This document shows positions 57,701 through 64,000 of a DNA stretch of 64,000 nucleotides, piece by piece. The DNA comes from Pseudolactococcus insecticola (GTDB lineage: Bacteria > Bacillota > Bacilli > Lactobacillales > Streptococcaceae), in assembly GCF_011170065.1 (NCBI RefSeq), contig NZ_BLLH01000002.1, forward strand, positions 124,001-188,000, read 5' to 3'. Every line of letters begins with the position of its first letter. Position 1 is the first letter of the stretch. The translations under genes and the position numbers were made by a program. Under the pieces are notes generated by a model that worked only from the letters and a program-made list of their open reading frames with translations, was not told where the DNA came from and did no database searches.

Positions 57701-58234
57701 TTATCGTTCTGACGGGACAGTCAAGTCAGCAACAGCCACGCCTTCAAGCTCTAAAAGTCGGATTTTTCTATCAATACCGCCAGCATAGCCTGTCAAACTG
57801 CCATTTTGCCCGACAACGCGGTGACAAGGCACAATGATAGACAGAGGATTATGTCCCACAGCCCCACCGATTGCCTGTGCTGACATACTGACTAATCCTC
57901 GTTTTCTTGCAATCATTTTTGCAATGTCTCCATAAGTCACAAGGCTGCCATAAGGAATCTCACGCAAAAACTGCCAGACTTCTTGCCTAAAATCACTGCC
58001 AATCGGAGACAAAGGCAAGTCTGACGGATCAGACTGATCACCTGAGAAATACATATCTAACCATGCCTTGACATCAGCAAATACAGGCAACTCATCTGAC
58101 GTCAGAACCGAATCAGGTAAAGTCGCACCAAAATACTTCTGATTTTCAAACCACAGACTGTTCAAATTTTTGCCATCACTCGCCAAAGTCAGCTGTCCCA
58201 ATGGCGACTGATAAGTTGTTTTGTAATATGCCAT
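57701..58234 (-). CDS. ogt: Methylated-DNA-protein cysteine methyltransferase
   Basis: 177 residues. The suicide Cys is in IIVPCHRVVGQNG, and the HTH-like SAQAIGGAVGHNPLS segment reads the minor groove. It repairs O6-alkylguanine. The ribosome site (AAAGG) is about 14 nt from the ATG, rather far. It follows the SRP RNA on the same strand and may depend on read-through from it. Confidence 0.94.
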   Translation of the reverse strand: MAYYKTTYQSPLGQLTLASDGKNLNSLWFENQKYFGATLPDSVLTSDELPVFADVKAWLDMYFSGDQSDPSDLPLSPIGSDFRQEVWQFLREIPYGSLVTYGDIAKMIARKRGLVSMSAQAIGGAVGHNPLSIIVPCHRVVGQNGSLTGYAGGIDRKIRLLELEGVAVADLTVPSER

Positions 58235-58267
58235 CAGATCATCGCAGCCTTTCCATTTTTCAAAACA

Positions 58268-58349
58268 AAAAAATAAGGCACATAATAACCCTACTTAGGG
58301 CTGCTTGCTTCCGCATCTGACCCGCTTCGTAAACTTACTATTGCCTCGT
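58268..58349 (-). ncRNA. ffs: Small signal recognition particle RNA (4.5S/scRNA)
   Basis: The minus strand contains GGGTCAGATGCGGAAGCAAG and CAGCCC, the conserved SRP domain IV with its GGAA tetraloop. Ends pair (AGGCAATAGTAA with TTATTATGTGCCT), and seven Ts follow. TGG-TATAAT (58355-58363) just upstream gives a start near 58349 and an RNA of about 80 nt. It lies next to tadA, as in streptococci. Confidence 0.9.
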
Positions 58350-58369
58350 AGACTATTATACCATAAAAA

Positions 58370-58864
58370 TTATTTTTTGCGCCGATTTTTGAAAAAATTT
58401 TGCATGATTTCAGCACACTCTTTTTCTAAAATGCCAGATTCGACGTATAATCGGTGATTAAGCCGCGTATCTTCCAAAATCTGATACAAGCTCACAGCCC
58501 CACCAAACTTAGGATTGGTTGCCCCAAAATAAACCTGCGGTAACCTAGCAAGACTAATCGCACCCGAGCACATGACGCAAGGCTCAATCGTGACAAACAG
58601 CGCACAGTCAAGCAACCGCCAGTTTTTCACCACCTCATTTGCCGCATCTATCGCACAAATCTCCGCGTGGTGCGTCGCTTTTTGGTGCAGCTCGCGCGCA
58701 TTAAAAGAACGCGCGATGATCTCACCATTTTTGACAATGACAGCTCCGATTGGCACCTCGCCATTATCTGCCGCTTTTTGTGCTTCCACCAAGGCCTCAC
58801 GCATGAAAAAAGCCTTTTCTTCCTCTGTAAATGTAACTACCAGCGAATTATCTCTCTCAGCCAC
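58370..58864 (-). CDS. tadA: tRNA adenosine(34) deaminase
   Basis: 164 residues from a GTG at 58864. The zinc/catalytic site is complete: HAEICAIDAA with the proton-shuttling Glu and EPCVMCSGA with the two Cys ligands. It makes inosine at the wobble position of tRNA-Arg. No ATG is available before the deaminase fold; GTG or TTG just upstream are the likely initiators with GGAA about 8 nt away. It overlaps the MerR gene by 8 bp. Confidence 0.93.
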   Translation of the reverse strand: MAERDNSLVVTFTEEEKAFFMREALVEAQKAADNGEVPIGAVIVKNGEIIARSFNARELHQKATHHAEICAIDAANEVVKNWRLLDCALFVTIEPCVMCSGAISLARLPQVYFGATNPKFGGAVSLYQILEDTRLNHRLYVESGILEKECAEIMQNFFKNRRKK

Positions 58865-59234
58865 CAAACAGTTCCACGCTTTCGTTAATATAGTCGCCCC
58901 TTGAAATCTCGCCTGAATGCAATCGAATTTTGAGATCAAGATAAGCAAGTGTCGCCTCTATCTTTTCTTTTTCGGCTTCCATGTTCGCCTTGCTGTCCTG
59001 CAATATCTGCAAGTGAAAGTCATCATCTGTTGAGTTAAACAAGGCTTTGATTTGGCTGAGAGAGACACCAGCACGTCTGTAGCAGGCAATAGCGTGTAGG
59101 ATATTTATATCTGACATCTCATACTGCCTGACGCCATTTTCATCGCGCAAAACGTGAACCAAACCTTCTTTTTCATAATAGCGCAGCGTATAGGCTGAAA
59201 AGCCGGTTAGCTTGCTGACTTCTTGTATTTTCAT
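58857..59234 (-). CDS. MerR-family regulator (AdhR/NmlR-like)
   Basis: 125 residues. Winged helix at 1-70 (KLTGFSAYTLRYYEKEGL), followed by a dimerising coiled coil. A Cys at residue 51 (AIACYRRAGVSL) sits where AdhR/NmlR proteins have their reactive Cys, and the operator has the AdhR-type sequence, so thiol or aldehyde sensing is plausible. It is divergent from an MFS exporter gene and overlaps tadA. Confidence 0.85.
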   Translation of the reverse strand: MKIQEVSKLTGFSAYTLRYYEKEGLVHVLRDENGVRQYEMSDINILHAIACYRRAGVSLSQIKALFNSTDDDFHLQILQDSKANMEAEKEKIEATLAYLDLKIRLHSGEISRGDYINESVELFGG

Positions 59235-59273
59235 GTCGTTTGATCACTTTCTTTTATTTTTTTGAAAAAACGC

Positions 59274-59304
59274 TTGACTTAGAGTCACTCTAAGGTGATA
59301 TACT
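59274..59304 (+). promoter_or_regulatory. MerR-type promoter of the MFS gene (19-bp spacer)
   Basis: TTGACT (59274-59279), a 19-bp spacer, TATACT (59299-59304). The spacer holds the dyad CTTAGAG-TCA-CTCTAAG (59278-59294). Over-long spacers untwisted by the regulator are the hallmark of MerR activation. Confidence 0.85.
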
Positions 59305-59335
59305 GATTTTATCACGAAAGGAACTAAAAAACAAG

Positions 59336-60796
59336 ATGACTGATAAACAAATTAAACTCGCCGCGCGCGCCTTTTTACTGAGCAATATCATGGTCGGACT
59401 TGAGGGCACGATCGTCGCAACCGCGCTTCCTACCATGATGGCCGACCTAAACGGCATCTCCCTCATGAGCTGGGTCGTTACGATTTACATGCTCCTCATG
59501 GCAATCACAGCACCCATCTGGACAAAACTCTCTGAACGGTTCGGCTTCAAAAAACTTTTCATCCTAGGCACCCTGATTTTCATCGCCTCATCACTCGTTG
59601 AGGGGCTATCACAGGACATGACCATGCTGATTTTGGCACGGCTCACCATGGGCATAGGTGCAGGCGCCATGCAACAACTGCCATTTGTCATCTACGGTGA
59701 CATGTTTGAACCTGTCGCCCGCAGAAAAGCCTTTGGCAATGCGATCTCTGCCTATTCGATTGCGTCTATCATTGGCCCTGTGATTGGTGGTATTATCGTC
59801 GAAAGCCTGGGCTGGCGTTGGGTTTTTTTCATCAATATCCCGATTGGTTTTTTGATGATTGCCGTGATTCAGCGCAATTATTTTCAAAACTTCACAAAAA
59901 ATACCAAGAAAATTGATTTTTCTGGTGCCACATTTCTCTCGATTACAGTGATTGCCTTTATGATTGCCCTTCAAACGCTTGGCAATCTCACAATAAACTA
60001 CCTGTTTGTTGGTATTTTGCTTGCGATAACTGTGATTTTCGGCTTGCTATTTTACCGTGCTGAAAAACGTGCCTTTGATCCGATTGTGCCGCTTGACCTA
60101 TTCAAAAATCGCTCACTCATGATGAAAAATGCGCTCATGTTTCTCCAATATGGTTATTTTGGCTTTTACAGCAACTATTTCCCAATCTGGGGGCAGGGCG
60201 TCATGGGCCACAAGGCGATTACTGCAGGCTTGATTTTGATCCCAGCCTCTGTCTTTTTAGTTGTGGGGACACGTCTTGCCAATCCGCTGATTGCTAAGTT
60301 TGGCGAAAAACTAACTGTCAGCATTGGTATGATTGTCATGATCCTTGCCGCAGCTAGTCTCGTCCTTCTGACGCATACCAATCCTGTCAGCTTGCTGTTT
60401 GTCATCGGTGCCGTTTTAGGGCTTGCAACAGGTATTGTCAACGGCACGACCTCTGTTGCCATTCAAGAAACCGTTCCAATGCAGCAGATGGGAGCTGCTA
60501 CTGCACTGAACGCCCTTATTCGTACCATGGGCACAACACTTATCTTGTCAGGGCTAGCACTTGCACTCAATCAAACTTTTGCACGTTCTATCAAGTCAAA
60601 TCACCACTTGACTTATGGTCTAATCAATAAAATTTCTGACAGTACCAAGTTGTCAGAAATCCCTAGTAATCTTGTTCACGCACTGCGCGGCACAGTTTTC
60701 TCAGGCCTACACACGCTTAGCTTGATAGGACTTTTGCTCCTCGTTCTTGCCTTGATTGTCAACCAACTTGACCCTTGGCAAAAGGCGAATGACTGA
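59336..60796 (+). CDS. MFS multidrug exporter, 14-span DHA2 type
   Basis: 486 residues with about 14 predicted membrane segments. MFS motif A-like loop (WTKLSERFGFKKLF) and motif C-like SIIGPVIGGIIVESLGWRWVFFIN mark it as a proton-driven exporter of the EmrB/QacA group. AAAGGAAC precedes the ATG. It is controlled by the divergent MerR regulator through the promoter at 59274-59304. Substrate unknown. Confidence 0.9.
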   Translation: MTDKQIKLAARAFLLSNIMVGLEGTIVATALPTMMADLNGISLMSWVVTIYMLLMAITAPIWTKLSERFGFKKLFILGTLIFIASSLVEGLSQDMTMLILARLTMGIGAGAMQQLPFVIYGDMFEPVARRKAFGNAISAYSIASIIGPVIGGIIVESLGWRWVFFINIPIGFLMIAVIQRNYFQNFTKNTKKIDFSGATFLSITVIAFMIALQTLGNLTINYLFVGILLAITVIFGLLFYRAEKRAFDPIVPLDLFKNRSLMMKNALMFLQYGYFGFYSNYFPIWGQGVMGHKAITAGLILIPASVFLVVGTRLANPLIAKFGEKLTVSIGMIVMILAAASLVLLTHTNPVSLLFVIGAVLGLATGIVNGTTSVAIQETVPMQQMGAATALNALIRTMGTTLILSGLALALNQTFARSIKSNHHLTYGLINKISDSTKLSEIPSNLVHALRGTVFSGLHTLSLIGLLLLVLALIVNQLDPWQKAND

Positions 60797-60800
60797 CTAA

Positions 60801-60846
60801 AAAAAACAGGACATAGTGTGCTTTATCACACCATGTCCTATTTTCA
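60801..60846. terminator. Bidirectional terminator between MFS and MBL genes
   Basis: AGGACAT-GTGTG / CACAC-ATGTCCT stem with A-rich left and T-rich right flanks. Confidence 0.9.
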
Positions 60847-60848
60847 TT

Positions 60849-61610
60849 TTAGTCATTAAAATCCCAAGATTTATGGGGCTCTGCAAGTTCAGTCACGACT
60901 GTTTCTGCAGCTGTTTCGGCTTCTTTTCTAAGCGTTTCCAAATCACCAAACTGCGGCAGATGTGTCAGAACAAGCTTTTTCACACCAGCAGCCTTTGCAA
61001 TCGTCCCTGCCTCAGTGCTTGACAAGTGATTGGCCATATTTGACTTGTCCGCAAAAAAGTAAACATCAGCTAAAAGCATATCCGCATCGCGTGCAAAGTC
61101 AATCAAGCCATCAAAATAGCCCGTATCTGCTGTAAATGCCAGCGTCTGACCCGTTTTTCGCTCGACAATGCGCATGGCAAAACACGTGACCGGATGTACC
61201 GTTTTTGTAAAGGTAATATCAAAAGGCCCGATTTTCTGCGTTCCTGCGACATCATAGGCGATACCCTCGCTAACATCTGCCAAAGTCAGCTTGTCAAACT
61301 CGTGCGAGTCAGCATCTTCATTGTGACCATAGATTTTGAGAATAGCGCTGTCCCAGTCAGGATCTGTCTTAGGCCAAAGCTGGCGATATTGGCGCAAAAC
61401 ACCAAGATCCGCAATATGATCCTCGTGATAATGGCTGATGATTGCAGCGTCAATGCAAAGCGGTGAAACTTCATGCTCTAGCTCTGTCACAGCACGACTC
61501 CCCGCGTCAATCAAGAGATTAAACCCTGAATTACTCGTCAAAAGATAAGATGTTGTCCCCGCATCACGCGCGGGATAGCCGCCCCAAACACCAAGTGCTG
61601 TTAATTTCAT
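60849..61610 (-). CDS. MBL-fold metal-dependent hydrolase (RNase Z-like)
   Basis: 253 residues. The metal site ISHYHEDHIADLG, the HPVTCFAMRI region, FTADTGYFDG and a late His in LVLTHLPQ fit the beta-lactamase-fold phosphodiesterase/lactonase group. The ATG at 61610 follows GGAGG by 9 nt and is preferred to a TTG 6 bp earlier. Extended -10 TGA-TAAAAT lies upstream. Substrate not known. Confidence 0.87.
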   Translation of the reverse strand: MKLTALGVWGGYPARDAGTTSYLLTSNSGFNLLIDAGSRAVTELEHEVSPLCIDAAIISHYHEDHIADLGVLRQYRQLWPKTDPDWDSAILKIYGHNEDADSHEFDKLTLADVSEGIAYDVAGTQKIGPFDITFTKTVHPVTCFAMRIVERKTGQTLAFTADTGYFDGLIDFARDADMLLADVYFFADKSNMANHLSSTEAGTIAKAAGVKKLVLTHLPQFGDLETLRKEAETAAETVVTELAEPHKSWDFND

Positions 61611-61725
61611 GATCAAATACCTCCATATCGTCTTCTTTTATTTTATCATAAAAAATTAAGTTTGAATTAAGTCATGTCGTGTATACTATGTTTATTCCTA
61701 AAATATTTTTTCATAAATCACTCCT

Positions 61726-61765
61726 AAAATACCTACTCACTGGATATGAGTAGGTATTTTATTTT
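61726..61765. terminator. Terminator of the type III restriction gene
   Basis: AAATACCTACTCA / TGAGTAGGTATTT perfect stem with a 7-nt loop, 8 bp after the stop codon on the minus strand. Confidence 0.85.
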
Positions 61766-61772
61766 CTGATCA

Positions 61773-64000
61773 TTAAACGCCGATTATATCCATCATCTTT
61801 TCATAGCTATCCACAACAGCATACTTAACTTCACTGTTTGAAATCAACGCAAAATGCTGACGCGCTGATTCAATTTTAGCGTTTTCAACGCCTTTTAACT
61901 TGAGGCCAATATTATCTGAGACGCCTTTAGTTTCAGCGATGAAATACACATGCTTTTGTTCTGGTTCATTTAGTACAACCGCCCAGTCTGGATTATATTT
62001 CCCAACTGGTGTATTGATGTAGAACCCACCCGGTAATTTCACATACATTTCAACGTTACTTTGCACGTCTAATTCATTGGCAAATTTCTTTTCTGTTTTC
62101 GAATCTGTACGAACGCGGTCATATAAATGGTTTTTCACATCCCAGACGTTATCTCCCAATATGCCTTGGATATCACTATTAGCAAAAATCGCCTCTTCAT
62201 CCCAGACTTCGTCTAATTTGTTGTAAGTAATGTGTGAGATAATATTCTGCGCTTTAACCGCATTAATGATACTGCCTACTTTAACAATGAAGCTTTCTGG
62301 ATTCGAGCGATACTTAGCAAACTGTGCTGGATCAATACCTGCCAAAATTTGGCCAACAGTTTTGCGCAATAAGCCAACAATTTGTGCGACTTCACCAATC
62401 AAATCATATTTCACGCGATTACTTGGCGTCGCAATGTATTCTTCGTGCTTTTCATTAATTGAAAACGTTGTCTCTGTGTCCCTGGCGCTCATTTCACCTT
62501 GAGTAATTCGAGCCTTTAGAGTAGCAACAATTAAATTTTGATTAATATCATCGATTGATTTCTTAATAATTTCATCATCGCTAAAATCCACCGTATAGTA
62601 ACTCTTGCGGTTAATCTTTGACCACAACTCTTTAAAGGTTGCACTGGCATATTTTTCTTTGTTAAGCTTCAAAGTCACGCGCTTGCGTTCAGGTTCCACT
62701 TCTAAATAATTCGGGTCGTAAACACTACTAACAAGGGCTTGAATTGACACCACGTAGTCTTGATATTCATCATCTAGCGCGTCAGCTATCGCCACAAATT
62801 GCTCTTCAGTGCTCAGCTCTTTATAGCTATCGGCAGTCTGCTTATCTTTGGTGATAATGTCATTGCTTTTTAGGCTTGCCCAGATTTCAGCAGCTTGCGA
62901 GTTGTCAATCGTCATTGTTGAGACGACTTGATCATTTTCGTCCTTAACGACTAACTCACGCCCTTCAAATAACTTGGGCTCAACATATTTTGGACGATTC
63001 TTAACCGCTTCCGCAAATTCTGATTGCAAGTCACGCGCAAAGGTATCATAACTTTCGTTGGCGATAACTGTTAGCACATTAACTTGCTGAACTTCCCCTT
63101 CACCAAGTGCATCTGCATCTTGACGCTCACCATTTAGGTTAACTGAAAGACGCAAACCACGCCCAATTTCTTGACGCTTTTTAATGTCTGATGATGATTG
63201 GCGTAATGTCGCAATTTGGAAAACGTTAGGATTATCCCAACCTTCTTTCAAGGCTGAATGTGAAAATATAAAGCGCACTGGTTCATCAAATGATAACAGA
63301 CGCTCTTTATTTTTCATAATCAGATCATAAGCTGAAATATCATCACTAGCTGCACTGCCACGCTTCACCTTGCTATCAATGGACTTACCTTTCTTGTCCA
63401 CCGAGAAATAGCCAGCGTGAACAGCGTCAGGCGCATCAATATCACGTTCTAAGTAGGTCCGATAGTCTACTGGCATCAGCGTGTCGACTAAGCGGTCGCG
63501 GACAATGTTGTCGTATTCCTCTTCGAACATTACAGCATATGCGCCCTTGTCATCAATCGCATCGTAATCTTTATACTTCACCACTTCATCAATAAAGAAC
63601 AACGAAAGTGTTTTTATCCCAAGTTTAAATAAACTAGCTTCTTTATTCAAATGCGAATGAATTGTTTCCCGAATCTGAATTCGACGCAGATCATCATCGC
63701 TGGCATTTCCAACAACTTCACCAGCGTGTATCTTCATGCCATTGGTAAATTCAACGAATTGTTCAACGGCGTTAATCTCAGAAATAACAAAGCCACTCTT
63801 ATAGGATTCAACTTCACCAGACAGTGGATAAATGTTATCCCCACGGTCGAGTAATCTAGAATTTTTGACAATTTTACCCGTGGCAGCAATCTTTTCAAAT
63901 TGTACTCGCGCTTTCAGATTCGGCTTTTCAACAATTGATTCAAGGTACAAATAACCAGTTGAGGCCGTTGAGCCGGAAATTTCAATACCTTTCACACTGA
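61773..64000 (-). CDS. Type III restriction enzyme, Res subunit (C-terminal part)
   Basis: At least 742 residues; the frame is open to the window end and the N-terminal helicase half lies beyond it. Visible are helicase motifs V and VI (HSALKEGWDNPNVFQIATL and RQEIGRGLRL) and a C-terminal PD-(D/E)xK nuclease (YNPDWAVVL...AETKG). It cuts at a distance when two unmethylated sites are met, together with a Mod methylase probably encoded to the right. No truncation is seen; a GTG near 63995 is internal, not the start. Confidence 0.9.
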   Translation of the reverse strand, partial: SVKGIEISGSTASTGYLYLESIVEKPNLKARVQFEKIAATGKIVKNSRLLDRGDNIYPLSGEVESYKSGFVISEINAVEQFVEFTNGMKIHAGEVVGNASDDDLRRIQIRETIHSHLNKEASLFKLGIKTLSLFFIDEVVKYKDYDAIDDKGAYAVMFEEEYDNIVRDRLVDTLMPVDYRTYLERDIDAPDAVHAGYFSVDKKGKSIDSKVKRGSAASDDISAYDLIMKNKERLLSFDEPVRFIFSHSALKEGWDNPNVFQIATLRQSSSDIKKRQEIGRGLRLSVNLNGERQDADALGEGEVQQVNVLTVIANESYDTFARDLQSEFAEAVKNRPKYVEPKLFEGRELVVKDENDQVVSTMTIDNSQAAEIWASLKSNDIITKDKQTADSYKELSTEEQFVAIADALDDEYQDYVVSIQALVSSVYDPNYLEVEPERKRVTLKLNKEKYASATFKELWSKINRKSYYTVDFSDDEIIKKSIDDINQNLIVATLKARITQGEMSARDTETTFSINEKHEEYIATPSNRVKYDLIGEVAQIVGLLRKTVGQILAGIDPAQFAKYRSNPESFIVKVGSIINAVKAQNIISHITYNKLDEVWDEEAIFANSDIQGILGDNVWDVKNHLYDRVRTDSKTEKKFANELDVQSNVEMYVKLPGGFYINTPVGKYNPDWAVVLNEPEQKHVYFIAETKGVSDNIGLKLKGVENAKIESARQHFALISNSEVKYAVVDSYEKMMDIIGV

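Overview
The window looks like the chromosome of a low-GC Gram-positive coccus of the Streptococcaceae, most likely a Lactococcus-type organism (possibly the L. piscium/raffinolactis group, now Pseudolactococcus). The basis is protein style, typical neighbourhoods (secG-rnr-smpB, ebsA-ferredoxin-LysM-cmk, tadA-SRP RNA, a liaFSR/ces-type cell-envelope stress operon, gltBD) and lactococcal regulatory motifs (PurBox, CodY box, cre sites). The genus is an inference. No prophage, IS element, CRISPR array, tRNA or rRNA was seen.

Layout. 1-4.1 kb: the 5' end of purF, an isolated ispG (MEP isoprenoid pathway), a PurBox-preceded purine permease and a Cof-type HAD phosphatase. 4.1-7.95 kb: a malEFG maltodextrin importer with three LacI/CcpA-type operators. 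8-11.3 kb: an LCP cell-wall ligase, cmk, a LysM protein, a ferredoxin and ebsA. 11.5-18.9 kb is an accessory surface locus: a family 2 glycosyltransferase, a 1736-residue collagen-like LPXTG adhesin and an Rgg-like regulator. 19.1-19.8 kb: a RelB/DinJ antitoxin paired with a MazF/PemK-like toxin, flanked by near-identical 29-bp repeats. 19.9-25 kb: a TMEM175 channel, a CpsY-like LysR gene with a tandemly duplicated structured leader, and the mannose PTS (manLMN). 25-29.4 kb: rplS with its leader, a MacB/FtsX-type ABC system with a small membrane partner, a HAD phosphatase and a second TMEM175. 29.5-38.2 kb: smpB, rnr, secG, trxB, an amino-acid ABC importer, a MupG-like muramidase and a DUF4190 protein. 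38.3-46.3 kb: YfhO, a TVP38 protein, a CvfD-like S1 protein, cyclophilin, a HAD phosphatase, liaR-liaS-liaF and a SufT-like protein. 46.4-52.4 kb: gltD-gltB under a perfect CodY box. 52.6-60.8 kb: a BI-1 protein, a hotdog protein, an HD protein, a DHH phosphoesterase, SpxR, a GNAT, YueI, ogt, the small SRP RNA, tadA and a MerR/MFS divergon. 60.8-64 kb: an MBL hydrolase and the C-terminal part of a type III restriction enzyme.

The most notable cross-cutting signal is nine genes whose -10 element (extended in eight) ends only 6-7 nt before the start codon, with no usable Shine-Dalgarno sequence. They are predicted to be leaderless mRNAs. The other main points are the structured tandem repeat upstream of the LysR gene, where stems are kept by compensatory changes, the collagen-like adhesin/glycosyltransferase/regulator locus, and the hybrid toxin-antitoxin pair.
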